Notes under the pieces: generated by a model
Databases searched by the model: none
Told to the model about the DNA's origin: nothing
Seen by the model: the letters and a program-made list of their open reading frames with translations, nothing else
Made by a program: the position numbers and the translations under genes
Part shown: one piece after another, positions 20,956-31,845 of the stretch
How positions within the stretch are numbered: the stretch's first letter is position 1
Layout: each line of letters opens with the position of its first letter
Source: Delphinus delphis
Taxonomy: Eukaryota; Chordata; Mammalia; Artiodactyla; Delphinidae
Length of the DNA stretch: 64,000 nt
Assembly: GCF_949987515.2 (NCBI RefSeq)
Contig: NC_082697.1
Location: 24,745,730 to 24,809,729 of the forward strand
Reading direction: 5' to 3'

Positions 20956-21659
20956 AGCAGTCACTTTTCACTCCTTCCCTCCCCACCTCCCTAGCCTCTA
21001 GCAATCATGAACCTATTTTCTGTCTCTATGGATTTGCCTATTCTGAACATCTTATATAAATGGAATCATACATTATGTGGCCTTTTGTGGTTGGCTTCTT
21101 TCATTTATCATAATGTTTTCAAGGTTCATCCATGTTGTATCATGTTTCAGTACATTATTCCTTTTTATGGTTGAATAATATTCCATTGTATGGATATACA
21201 ATAATTTGTTTATCCATTCATCAGTTGATGGACATTTGGGTTGCTTCCACTCTAGGGCTATGATGAATAATGTTGCCATAAACATTTCTGTACAAGTTTT
21301 AGTATGAACATGTTTTTAATTATCTTGGTTGAAACCTATGAGGGGAATTGCTAGGTCATATGATAGCTTTAGGTTTAACCTTTTGAGGAACTACTAGATT
21401 GTTCCAAAGTGGCTGCACCATTTTACATTCCCATCAGCAATGGATGAGGGTTCCAATTTCTCTCCATCCATCCCAACTCTTATTAGCCATTTTTTTCCTT
21501 TCTTTTTATAGCCATTCTATTAGGTGCGAAGCAGTATCTCACTGTGGTTTTGTTTTGCATTTCTTAACAGCTAATGGTGTTGAGCATCTTTTCATGTGCT
21601 TCCTAGCAATTTGTATTTCTTCTTTGGAGAAATGTTTATTCAAATACTTTGCCCATTTT

Positions 21660-21915
21660 AAAAATATATTTATTTATTTTATTTTTGGCTGTGTCGGGCT
21701 TTTAGTTGCAGCACGTGGGTTCTTCATTGTGCTGCGTGGGCTCAGTAGCTGAGGAGTGCGGGCTCTGTGGTTGTGGCTTGCGTGCTCAGTAGTTGCAGCG
21801 CACGGGCTTAGTTGTCCCACGGCATGTGGGATCCTAGTTCCCCAACCAGGGATCGAACCTGAGTCTCTTGCATTGGAAGGCGGATTCTTAACCACTGGAC
21901 CACCAGGGAAGTCCC
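21660..21915 (-). mobile_element. CHR-type SINE, intermediate length
   Basis: TTTTGGCTGTGTCGGGCTTT, GCACGGGCTTAGTTGTCCCA, CCAGGGATCGAACCTGAGTC, CCACCAGGGAAGTCCC. Imperfect TSD TGCCCATTTT / TGCCTATTTT at 21650-21659 and 21916-21925. Inserted into the older L1. Confidence 0.9.
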
Positions 21916-22325
21916 TGCCTATTTTTTAATTGGGCTTTTAAAATTGTTGAGTTGTAAGTATTCTTTATGTATTCTGGATACTAGACTCATCAGATGCATG
22001 ATTTACAAATATTTTCTTCCATTCTGTAGGTTGTCTTTTCCCACACTATTATGGCACAAAAGTTTTAAAATTTTGTCTAAGTCCAAGTTATCTATTTTTC
22101 CTTTTGTTTTTTGTGCTTTTGATGTTATATATCAGAAACTACTGCTTAAACCAAAGTTACGAAGATTTTCACCTATTTTCTTTCTAAGAGTTTTATAGTT
22201 TTAGCTCTTATATTTGGATGTTTCATACATTTTGAGTTAATTTTTGTACCTGGTGTGAAGTAGGATCTAACTTCATTCTTTTGCACATGGTTGTTTAGTT
22301 GTCCCTGAACCATTTGTTGAAGGTC

Positions 22326-22580
22326 TCTCTCCTGGCCTGTAGTTGGCTGTCTTCTGCCTCTGTCTCTTCATCTGGTCTTCCTTCTAGGCTTGTCTCTGTC
22401 AAATTTCCCTTATATATAAGGACATCAATCATTACTGGATTAGGGCCCACACTAATGACCTCATTTTAACTTGATTACCTCTGTGAAGACCCTGTCTCCA
22501 AATGAGGTCACATTCTGAGGTCCTAGGGGTTTGAATTTCAACATATGAATTTTGGGAGTCACAATTCACCTCACAACAGT
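22326..22580 (-). mobile_element. MaLR LTR, MLT1-like
   Basis: TATATATAAGGACATCAATC, GATTAGGGCCCACACTAATG, AAATGAGGTCACATTCTGAG, AACATATGAATTTTGGGAG, ending near CACAACA. Partial antisense MLT1. Confidence 0.82.
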
Positions 22581-22794
22581 CATCAGTTTTATTCAGTTTG
22601 CCAGGTTGTTGTTTTGGCTTTTTTATTCCTGCTTTTATTATTTTTTGCTCATCTTCTTAAGTATTAGAAAAGGAGCAAGCTATTAGGACATTTCAATCAA
22701 CTTTCTTAACCTGGAATCCTCTTCAGTTTCCTTTGTAACCCTTGAATCACAAAGTGTTCATTCTACTCCTTGCCTTCACTGCCTATAGGAAGAA
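22581..22794. other. Unassigned sequence
   Basis: Nothing recognised. Confidence 0.3.
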
Positions 22795-22935
22795 CTATAT
22801 CTGCACGGTCCAATTTGTAGCCACTTGCCACAAGGGGCGATTAAGCACTTGAAATGCATCTAGTGTAAATTGAGATGTACTCTAAGCTAAAACACACGTT
22901 GATTAAAAGACTTAGTATAAAATAAGAAATCATAT
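22795..22935. mobile_element. hAT-type DNA transposon relic
   Basis: GTCCAATTTGTAGCCACTTG, AAGCACTTGAAATGCATCTA, GTGTAAATTGAGATGTACTC, GACTTAGTATAAAATAAG: decayed member of the Charlie-like group also seen at 11780. Confidence 0.6.
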
Positions 22936-22939
22936 AAAT

Positions 22940-23175
22940 GAAAAATAAAAGATGGGGAGGAGGGAAAAATTAGGGGTAGGAGATTAACCAACACAAATTA
23001 CTATACATACAATAGATAAGCAACAAGGATTTACTGTATACCCAATATCTTATAATAACCTATAATGGAATATAATCTGCAAAAAAACTGAAACACTATG
23101 CTGTACACCTGAAACTAACACAATATTGTAAATCAACTATACTTCAATAAGAAAGTAAAGAAAAATAAATAAAAG
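22940..23175 (+). mobile_element. 5'-truncated L1, 3' UTR
   Basis: AGGAGATTAACCAACACAAA, AGCAACAAGGATTTACTGTA, GTACACCTGAAACTAACACA, AATCAACTATACTTCAATAA, then an A-rich tail: sense L1 3' terminus. TSD not clear. Confidence 0.85.
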
Positions 23176-23264
23176 ATTTTAAATGTATATTTTAAATATA
23201 AATTGTAGCAAAAAACATATGTGGCTTGCATTTGTGGCTCATATTATATTTCTATTTATTCTAT

Positions 23265-23318
23265 ATATTTCTAGAAATATACTTTATATTTCTAGAAATA
23301 TACTTTACATTTCTAGCA
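23265..23318. repeat. Tandem 21-bp repeat of a 16-bp palindrome
   Basis: ATATTTCTAGAAATAT is a perfect palindrome at 23265-23280 and again at 23286-23301. A broken third unit, ACATTTCTAGCAC, follows. It explains the repeated LYISRNI peptide in one frame. Confidence 0.92.
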
Positions 23319-24779
23319 CTGACCTAGACTTTAGAAACCCAAAATGTCTGATACCCACCCTGGTGGTGGGCAGTGGTTGGGTTTGGTGCGTTACCTTGTA
23401 TATCCTTCCCAAGGACACGGTGATTTGCTGGTAACTGTTTTGTTGAGACAGAAAACACACAAATTAAGTCCTTATCAGGTCACTGTGCTAGTTAATTCTT
23501 CAGTGGGGCATCTCAGTATATATCTACAAGTTCAAGGTATCAATTATCATCATGCCCTGGTGTGTCCCTTGCCTCTCCCAATCTCACCTATCACCTTTCA
23601 TTTCGGAACAAAGTCCCCAAGCTCTGGTACCTGCTAGTTGGGTTGCAGCTTCACTCTGAGGCAGCCTGCATTTGAGTAATAATTTATTCTCTGAACTGGC
23701 TCTTCCAGCCTTTGCAAAGGATTTGCCAAATGCATCTCAAGATGAAGACAGGTTCCCCTACCCCTCTGTCTTTCCCTTCTATCATTTTAGAATTTGTAAG
23801 ATGATGTAAATTTCCCTTCATCTTGTGTAAGATGAAAGTGTAAATGAGTAATACCCACTGAAAAATGAAAACCTTGAGGAGCCCAGAGCTCCTATTTGAG
23901 GAAATCTTCAAATATCCATTCCAGATCACACACAGGCCACCCAGAGGGAGGCATCCATTGTGAAATTCAATTACCAGACCTCAGTTCAGCTGCTCCCTGG
24001 AAGACCAATTAATTTCTCCCCCTTTTCTGCATGTGGAGGCTCTTTATAAAGCCGCAATTAAGGATTTTCCAGAGGCAGAGAATGTCTTCCCTTTTAGGTA
24101 AATATAATGAACAGGAAATGGACCTTTATTCTTCTTTTGCTATGGGAGGGCCTCCCAGGGGCAAAAAGCAGCCTACACCCTGTGGACAGAGCCCCACTTC
24201 CAAGTCTCTACCAGGCAGGTTTCCTGGGTCAGCCAAGGGAGTGGAAATCCTGGCATAATTTCTTTTTCCATATTTATGGAGGATCTCCTCTGGCCAGACA
24301 CTGGGGAAACCACAGAGAACAAAGCCTCTGCAAGCTTACGGTCTAGCGGCAGCAAAACAAGTGCTAACAACATATGAGCATCATGGGATTCTGTGAGAGT
24401 GAGGGACAGCTGTGTGATAGCAATTAGATACCTCACCTGATTGTCTCTTTTTAATTTTTTTTCTTTTGTTGTAGTTTCTTTTTATTGTTTTTTGCTACAG
24501 AACCCTTTTGGTGAAGCAAATCTCATGAGGAAGAAGCACGATATGTAAAAGAGACATCAGTGGGAACTGCTCTGGTTGAAGGGGGGATGGGTACAGCAAA
24601 GCCTCCCAGAATAAACCCTCCCCTTGCTGCCTAAGGCAGCCCCTGAACTTCCAACAGCCACAGTTTAAAAACCACTGGGTTGAGAAATTATCTCCAGAAT
24701 GTGCCTCTACTATCCTGCAAAAACCCTCCCCAAGCTGGAGCAGTAGGCAACCACCTTCTCGACTCAACGTTGTCCAAAT
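23319..24779. other. About 1.4 kb mostly unassigned
   Basis: A possible antisense L2 end at about 24275-24345 (TTTATGGAGGATCTCC, GCCAGACACTGGGG, AGAGAACAAAGCCTCTGC). Otherwise no repeat or gene recognised; frames of 75-97 codons lack domains. Confidence 0.3.
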
Positions 24780-24912
24780 CCAAAAACTCAGCCTTCCGGT
24801 AGCAACGTCAGTAGCACCTAACTCATCAAGTTGTTGCGAGAATTAAATGAGGTATGCAGAACATAGTAGGTGCACAGTAAATGGCCACTGTTATTCTCAT
24901 TATTATTCAATC
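24780..24912 (+). mobile_element. MIR SINE, 3' part
   Basis: TAACTCATCAAGTTGTTGCG, AGAATTAAATGAGGTATGCA, GTAGGTGCACAGTAAATGGC: the 3' third of a sense MIR. Confidence 0.7.
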
Positions 24913-25340
24913 TTGTACTCTGAGACTCAGCGTCAATTTTCCCCTATCCATGCTCACACACTGACAAATGGGGTTGTGTCCTGCCCTGTTGTGTCTGTAT
25001 TCCCATCCTAGTCACCTGTCCTGTCCCCAGGCCTATTTCTGGTTCTGAGCTGGAGGACTTCTGATCTCCTTTTCACAGGGAGAAGAGTCCTTCCAGGCTC
25101 CAGCTTTGAATGGAAAGGCTCTTAGCTCCAGATCACTGTTTCACAGGGCCCCAAGGCCACATCTCCTGACCTGCATGGATATTAAAACCTCTGTCCCTAG
25201 TCCTTGAAGTCCATGGATGTCCCCTGGGGGCTGCTGCAATATCAGCTGAGAGTTCACTGTGCTTGCTTTAAGATCACACTTATTTTCAGGCATTTAAGGA
25301 TTTCCCTTTTCTCCTTCTAAACTCAGGTGTATATTAAAGA
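24913..25340. other. Unassigned sequence
   Basis: Nothing recognised. Confidence 0.3.
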
Positions 25341-25350
25341 GATATGTTTT

Positions 25351-25557
25351 GGGACTTCCCTGGTGGTCCAGTGGTTAAGACTCTGCGCTCCCACTGTAGG
25401 GGGCCAGGGTTTGATCCCTGGTCAGGGAACTAGATCCCGCATGCCGCAACTAAAAGATCCCACAACTAAAAGATCCCGCGACTAAAAAAGATCCCGCATG
25501 CCACAATGAAGATCCAGTGCAGCCAAATAAATAAATAAATTTCTTTTTTTAAAAAAA
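25351..25557 (+). mobile_element. CHR-type SINE, short form with internal tandem copies
   Basis: GGGACTTCCCTGGTGGTCCA, GTTTGATCCCTGGTCAGGGA; then 'ACTAAAAGATCCC' units are repeated three times before the (AATA)n tail. Perfect TSD GATATGTTTT at 25341-25350 and 25558-25567. Confidence 0.94.
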
Positions 25558-25567
25558 GATATGTTTT

Positions 25568-26599
25568 AAGATTTCTATCCAGAATTTCTCTGTGTTTGTA
25601 GCTGGAACAAGGGTCCACATAAACTTGTCATATTGCCAAATCAGAGTTCTCTCTTTCAAATAATTGTGCAAAGATTTCACGTATTCACTTTTATTCTTTT
25701 GCTCTACTAAAAGCCTGATTCTCTTCCTTCTAAGGAAAGACCATCGACACTTACTATGCTGTAGATTTCTGTCTCGTGTGGGGGTTATGTCCTAACATCA
25801 ACACTACAAGGAGAAAAGTACCTGTTGCCAAAATTACCCTTAAAAATTCTGTATAAATTACCTTTTAATCACCAGGACTTGGATCTTTAGGAAATAACTT
25901 CTTTGGTTTTTCTTCCCATTCAGCTGTAGCTCTTTTTCCCTGGTGCAGTGAGAGCCCAAGTCTACTGAGAAAGGAAGTAAGAAGGATAATAGGGTAAATA
26001 TAAAATAATACATATAAATTTTATCTAATAATTGAAACTGTATAATTTATACTGAATCTATCATAGTCTTTACATCCTTACATCATGACATAGCATTACT
26101 TTTTATGAATCAAACCGTCTTCCAAGAAGGGGGCCAGTTAAATGGAAGTCCCCATTTGCGTTCTGCTGAGCACTTTAGAGGGTATTGGATGTTTTTTGTA
26201 CAAGAAGTAAAGGCTAAGGAGAGAAGAGTCATTTTGTGTACAAGAGGGAGAAGAATTGGAACAGGGGTGAGGAAGGCAATCCCAGGTAGAAGGCTGAGAA
26301 GAAGCAATGGAGGTAGTTGGAGGGAGAGAAACAAGGAGCCAGAGAGAAGGTGAGAGGATGGAGACCATGTGGGGTGACATGGTGAGGGGTTTTCACGGGA
26401 GGCGTGGCTGAAGCTTAGGAACTGCCATGTCTAAAGACAACTTGAAGTTGTTTTGTAACAAGCGATAGATTCCTCCTTTGCCCGTTGCACCCAAATGTTT
26501 TCTGTAAGCTCTGCAGTACTCACACAAAAATTTTTGAGTTGGAGTTTATGTATGGGAATTAAGGAAGGGGTGAGACTTTACATCTGATAAACACAGTGC
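25568..26599. other. About 1 kb unassigned
   Basis: AT-rich at 25980-26090, then GA-rich at 26210-26370 (the antisense S/L-rich ORFs reflect this). No element or gene recognised. Confidence 0.3.
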
Positions 26600-26910
26600 A
26601 GAATCATAATCACTTATACAGCGTGGGGTCTCTTCTGGGCACTTTATATACAGTGATTTACTCCATCTTTTTATTTTTTTATTTTTTTTAACATCTTTAT
26701 TGGGGTATAATTGCTTTACAATGGTGTGTTAGTTTCTGCTTTATAACAAAGTGAATCAGTTATAACTCCATCTTTATAACAACCTTGAAAGGTAGGTTTT
26801 CTTATCATCTCCATTTTACAGATGAGGAAACTGAGGCCCAGAGAGGTTAACTAGCCCAAGATCACATTTAGAGTAAGAATTGGAGCCAAGATTCAGACCC
26901 AGGAAGTTTG
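26600..26910 (-). mobile_element. MIR SINE split by a tiny L1
   Basis: Left part CTTCTGGGCACTTTATATAC, right part CATTTTACAGATGAGGAAAC, GAGGCCCAGAGAGGTTAACT, GATTCAGACCCAGGAAG. Antisense MIR, well preserved, interrupted at 26672-26764. Confidence 0.88.
26672..26764 (-). mobile_element. Extremely truncated L1 (about 93 bp)
   Basis: T-rich tail, then AACATCTTTATTGGGGTATA, TTGCTTTACAATGGTGTGTT, TTTATAACAAAGTGAATCAG: only the last part of an L1 3' UTR, antisense. TSD ACTCCATCTTT at about 26660-26670 and 26765-26775. Confidence 0.9.
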
Positions 26911-26999
26911 TGCCCAGAGTCCACACTCAACACTGAATCCCACCACCTTTCTAGGCAGATGTACCAGAAGCCTGGAGTCAGAGGTGCACAAAAGTGGCC

Positions 27000-27345
27000 C
27001 ACAAAATTCACAGGACTTTCTTTAGCACTTTCGAACAGGTACTGTTCTAAGTCCTGAACAAGCATTAACCTGCATAGAAGGGCAAGTGGGAGATTTGAAC
27101 CCACCTTGGGTCAATCTCAAGAGGCTGGTTAATACACAGCTAACATATGGGTTGTGTGCCTTAGCTTACTGACTCCTCATAGCCACTTTGTGAGGCTGGC
27201 ATTATATCCATGAACAGATATGAAAACTCAGGATGAAGGAGGTGACATTCCCTGCCCAAGTTCACAGGAATGTAAGACATTCACATCATGAAGCTGGAAT
27301 TTGAATTAACATCTGTCTAGCTCCAAAGCCAGGCTCCCTTAGCCT
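27000..27345 (-). mobile_element. One or two antisense MIR relics
   Basis: ACAGGTACTGTTCTAAGTCC and GGGAGATTTGAACCCACC form one set; CAGATATGAAAACTCAGGAT and GCTGGAATTTGAATTAAC form another. Two partial MIRs in the same orientation is the simplest reading. Confidence 0.65.
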
Positions 27346-27904
27346 CCTAAAATTCAAAGTATCTTCAAGGTGAGAAGGCTGCTGGTGCCCAGTGCCAGGA
27401 GGAGGGAAGCAAGCAGGTTGTTTGCAGCAGTTCGTCAGATTAGCGAGGCAGTCACTGGCTCATCCAAGCGGCTAAACGGCATCTAAACATGTTTCAGAAG
27501 CACTTAACAGAGGCTTTAGACATGGTTCCTCCAAGTCAGGAGTCTGCATCCAGGAAGAGTGACAGGGCATGACAGGGAAGCAGTGAATTGGACATGGCAC
27601 ACAGCTTCCCCAACCGACAGAAAACCTCTGCTAAGTTCTAAGTTCTCTGCTCAGGTGTTGACAAATACAGCCATCGGAATGAAAGGGCTGGAAACTGGCT
27701 TGAAATGACACCCACATTTCATTCCCAAGTTCAAAAGCCACAGTCTGTCATGAAACATCCAAGGTCTCAGCATGTGCTGCCAGAGAGGCCAGGTGGGCCA
27801 CAGGCTAAGCAGTCCTCCTACAGGACGGGAGACGTAAGGAGCAGAATAAGTCCCCCACCCCATGCCATGACTGGGATAGGAGGAAGCTGCCTCTCCAGAA
27901 TGCA
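27346..27904. other. Unassigned sequence
   Basis: Nothing recognised. Overlapping ORFs of 76-99 codons occur on both strands without domains. Confidence 0.3.
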
Positions 27905-28815
27905 GGTCCAGTACAGACGGCCGACAGGCACATGAAAAAATGCTCAACATCGCTAATTATTAGAGAAATGCAAATCAAAACTACAACGAGGTGTCACCTC
28001 GCACCGGACAGAATGGCCATCATCAAAAAATCTACAAACAATAAATGCTGGAGAGGGTGTGGAGAAAAGGGAACCCTCTTGCACTGTTGGTGAGAATGTA
28101 ACTTGATACAGCCACTATGGAGAACAGTATGGAGGTTCCTTAAAAAACTAAAAATAGAACTACCATATGACCCAACAATCCCACTACTGGGCATATATTC
28201 GGAGAAAACCATAATTCAAAAAGATAAATGTACCCCTATGTTCATTGGAGTACTACTTACAATAACCAAGACATGGAAGATATAGATAGATAGATAGATA
28301 TAGATATATACACACACACATATATACATATATATAATGCAATACTACTCAGCCATAAAGAAAGAATGAAACAATGCCATTTGCAGCAACATGGGTGGAC
28401 TTAGAGATTACCACACTAAGTGAAGTAAGCCAGAGAAAGACAAGTATCATATGCTATCACTTATATGTGGAATCTGAAAAAAAAGATACAAATGAACTTA
28501 TGTGCAAAACAGAAATAGACCCACAGACATAGAAAACAAACTTATGGTTACCAAAAACGAAAGTGGGGGAGGGACAAATTAGGAGTTTGGGATTAACATA
28601 TACATACTACTATAGTAGTAACATATATACTAGTTACTACTGTATAGCACAGGGAACTATACTCAATATTTTGTAATAACCTACAAGGGAAAAGTATATG
28701 AAAAAGAGTATACATAAATATATATACATATGAATCACTTTACTGTACACCTGAAACTAACACAACATTATAAATCAACTATGTTTCAATTAAAATAAAA
28801 AGTAAAATAAAATAA
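27905..28815 (+). mobile_element. 5'-truncated L1, sense, with internal microsatellite
   Basis: ORF2 3' end (AAATGCAAATCAAAACTACA, GGTGAGAATGTAACTTGATA; reading [19 protein letters not shown]) interrupted near codon 60 of the frame by a (GATA)/(TA)/(CA) tract at 28279-28337. The rest of ORF2 and the 3' UTR follow, ending AATCAACTATGTTTCAAT. The flanks AATGCAGGTC and AATGCCAGTC could be a degraded TSD. Confidence 0.93.
28279..28337 (+). repeat. (GATA)n(TA)n(CA)n compound microsatellite
   Basis: ATAGATAGATAGATAGATA followed by TATACACACACACA and ATATACATATATATA. It expanded inside the L1 ORF2 remnant, replacing or following the conserved codons. Confidence 0.93.
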
Positions 28816-28924
28816 AAAAACAATGCCAGTCTAGAAGGGGACTTGGCATGTGAAGCAGCGTCACTGAGTCAAACTTGATTATAGGGACTGAAGCATAGGA
28901 GAAGAATTGAGGCTGAAGTTTCGT

Positions 28925-29425
28925 AAGTGTCCCAGTTACAACTGCTAAATAACATAACACTCCAAACTTAGTGGCTTAAGACAGAAACCATTTATTTTTC
29001 TCATGAGCGTACAGTTTGGGCAAGGTTCAGGAGGGAGAGCACATCTTTGCTTATGCAATGTCAGCTGAGACAGCTCCCTGAGGCTGGTGGGTCCCTTTCC
29101 AAGATGGCTCACCCATGTGATTGGCATGTTGGTGCTGGCTGCCAGTTCTTCTCCATGTAGGACTCTTCTCAAAGCTGCTTGGGCTTCCTCACAGCATGGT
29201 GGCAGTGTTTCAAGAAAGAGATTTCCAAGAGACAGAAAGTGGAGGCTGCCAGTTTCTTAAGGCCTGTGCCTGGAAACTGGTACAACATCATTTCTACCGT
29301 ATTCATTAATCAAGCACTCACAGAGCCCAGACACAAGGGAAGGGGACATAGATCCCATCATTCACTAGGGGGAGTATCAAAGATTTGGGGACAACATTTT
29401 AAAACTGCCAGCATGAGAACTTTCT
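28925..29425 (-). mobile_element. MaLR-type LTR, MLT1-like, antisense
   Basis: CCAAACTTAGTGGCTTAAGA, CAGTTTGGGCAAGGTTCAGG, CCTTTCCAAGATGGCTCACC, TTGGGCTTCCTCACAGCATG, AAGGGAAGGGGACATAGATC, GGGGACAACATTTTAAAACT. Nearly complete; same type as 41370-41975. Confidence 0.72.
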
Positions 29426-29699
29426 CTTGTAACCTATTACCACAGGGAAAGCATGGCAAAAAGTTTCATTTCTGTCTGCCTCCCCCATTCATTATGGGAG
29501 ATGGCTGGACTATTGTACTGAGGATTCAGAAACTGTCTTTAGCTTCAGTAGGAAAGAAAGAAGACGTGGTTGATTAGTGACTCCAAGGACAAAAGGGTGG
29601 GGAGTGGAAGCATATGTGCCAAGTGTTTGCCTTTTATCTCCCAAGGGGTGGGTCCAGATTCTGTCTCTGAAAACTACCTTTCTCTGTCTTGTCTCTCCA
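29426..29699. other. Unassigned sequence
   Basis: Nothing recognised. Confidence 0.3.
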
Positions 29700-29960
29700 T
29701 TGCTTCAGAAACTTCATTTCATTTATTCGTTCATGCATGCATGCATTTCTTCATTCTTACATTGATTTAAGCAATATTTAATAAGCACCTATTCTGCTCT
29801 AAATACAGTAGTGCAGTAGTGATGAATAAAGCAGATATGGAAACTGCACCCCTGGAATGTACACACACTATGGGGGAGTCAGACAATGAGTAGGTAAACA
29901 AATATGTAATTAAAATGTGATACATGCTATGAAGAAGCCCAAAGGGGGTGCTACTGTGAC
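29700..29960 (-). mobile_element. L2 LINE 3' end
   Basis: TTCATTTATTCGTTCATGCA, AGCACCTATTCTGCTCTAAA, GATGAATAAAGCAGATATGG and 'GTAAACAAATATGTAATTAA' match the antisense L2 terminus. A short (CATG) run lies at about 29733-29748. Confidence 0.75.
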
Positions 29961-30714
29961 CTGTGCAGGAACCCAGCAAGGACATCCATCAGCTACGGAG
30001 AAGCAGCCAGGGGACTACACAGAACCTGTCTTCAACAGCCACACCGTGTGGCAGTGGGGAGCAATGGCTATAGTGAACTGATCACACTTCCTCCTAGCTC
30101 CCTACAGAACTTTACTGATGCCCTAAGCCCAAATTGTCCCCTCGGCTTTGAAAATCCGGGGATCAGTGGAGGCCTGAAAAGGAAGATTTGGGGCCTTTTT
30201 ACAAATGCGGGCATGTGAGAACTCAAATGAGTGAAAAATCAAGAAAAACTGGCCATATTTATGCCTGCAAGCTGGCAAAGTGGGTCGTTCTGATTATTTC
30301 AGTTTAAAAATCCCAAGCACATAACTGAGGTACTGAGGGTACCTAGAGGTCTCTAGGGTACTGAGACCCTAGAGCTTGGTGAGTAGCGAACCTGGTTATA
30401 AACTGAAAAAGCTGGGCAGGCTATGGGATGGGAGAGAATGGCTCATTCAAGCCAGTACTGGGGCTAGAGTTACTGGCCCCTCCAACTCAGAGCAGGGTTT
30501 TCCTTGGTAGGAGAAGGGCTGAGCCTGCAGTAGATGTCAAGAGGCCTCAGTTGCAGGGCAGAGAGAGGGCAAGAATAGGAACTGGGCAGAGGTTGGTGGA
30601 TATCGCATGAGCCGTTCTTTGTTAGGTAGCCAAAAAAAAAAAAAAATGGAATTTAAAAGGCATTGGCTTAAGGGCAATAAAGGCAACTGCCCTCAGATGC
30701 TATAATCTGGTTGC
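29961..30714. other. Unassigned sequence
   Basis: A 14-bp A-run lies near 30632. No repeat family or exon recognised. Confidence 0.3.
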
Positions 30715-31110
30715 AATAATCTAGTCGGTTTTAATCTGGCTGCAAATAATAGGAAATCCAACTAAAACTACTTATGCAAAAGGGGATGTTATTGGTTCAT
30801 AATCCAAGGGTGTCTGGCTTCAGATGCAGCTTGATCGGAAGATCAGGTGAACTCACCAGCTCCTAGTTCCCTCCGCCCCTTCCTTGTGCCTCTTCAGTTG
30901 CTGGCTTGAGTTCCAGGCCTCACGTGCTAACAAGATGGCAGCAGCAGATGCAGCTTTTATACGTTTTTACGTTGCATGTACTGCAGAAAAGAGAAAGTCT
31001 CTTTTCCAGAATCCCAAGTAAAAATCTCACTGTATCTCATCGGCTTTGACTGGGCCACATGCCCACCCAGGAACAATTGTTGGGGCCAGAAGAATGAGAT
31101 GTGATGAGTG
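30715..31110. mobile_element. Old interspersed repeat, family not named
   Basis: GGCTGCAAATAATAGGAAAT, AAAAGGGGATGTTATTGGTT, AACAAGATGGCAGCAGCAG, GGGCCACATGCCCACCCAGG. The ordered pattern is one I associate with a common old mammalian repeat, but I cannot assign the family safely. Confidence 0.4.
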
Positions 31111-31617
31111 AGGAATCTCACCCCCGGAGTGGAGAGTGATTTCAGTTTTATCAGATTCCCTATGGACTGATTATGGGGCAGAGTGTTTTCTCCAAGGAAA
31201 ATTGGGGTGTGAATACTAGAAGAAGGATGAATGGATGCGGGTGGGGTCCATTGGTGAGCTCAAGGAAGACACTGTATCTGAAAGTAGGAACAGCACTGTC
31301 CCTAGGGTGCATGGGACCCTAGACAAATATGTTTTGGGGAGCCCCCTGCTTAAGTGAATAACTTGATTAGAATTATAAAATTCCTGGGCCTGTGTGAGGT
31401 ATAGTGATTCACTGAGATTTATTTATGGGTACAGAAGAGATACGTATGTGCACATGAAGATTCTTTGTGGTACCCATTGCTTTCTGTACTTTACTGTCAA
31501 ATGTGCTGTTCTGGGCTAATGTCCTATCTCCCACTCTGAGAAAAAGGCAGTAACACTATTATTGTTTACAATGCCATGTTCTTCAGTCTCTGTTTATATT
31601 GAAACAATACAGATCTT
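31111..31617. other. Unassigned sequence
   Basis: Nothing recognised. Confidence 0.3.
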
Positions 31618-31625
31618 CCTAATAC

Positions 31626-31837
31626 TTTTTTTTTTTTTTTTTTTTGCGGTGCGTGGGCCTCTCACTGTTGTGGCCTCTCCCGTTGCAGAGCACAGGGTCT
31701 GGACATGCAGGCTCAGCGGCCATGGCTCATGGGCCCAGCCACTCTGCAGCATGTGGGATCTTCCCGGTCCGGGGCACGAACCCGTGTCCTCTGCATCGGC
31801 AGGCGGACTCTCAACCACTGTGCCACCAGGGAAGCCC
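31626..31837 (-). mobile_element. CHR-type SINE, young 205-bp subfamily
   Basis: T-run, GCGTGGGCCTCTCACTGTTG, CAGCGGCCATGGCTCATGGG, GGGCACGAACCCGTGTCC, TGCCACCAGGGAAGCC. TSD CCTAATAC at 31618-31625 and 31838-31845. Confidence 0.95.
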
Positions 31838-31845
31838 CCTAATAC

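Larger units (their letters stand above)
19815..22325 (-). mobile_element. Old L1 (L1M-type), antisense, hosting later insertions
   Basis: Three surviving blocks (about 19815-19973, 20956-21659, 21916-22325) read as one antisense L1: TAAAATTTACCACCTTAAAG, GAACCTATTTTCTGTCTCTA, GTATGGATATACAATAATTTG, GGACATTTGGGTTGCTTCCA, TGCATTTCTTAACAGC, TGTCTTTTCCCACACTATTA. A younger L1 and a SINE separate the blocks. Confidence 0.88.
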
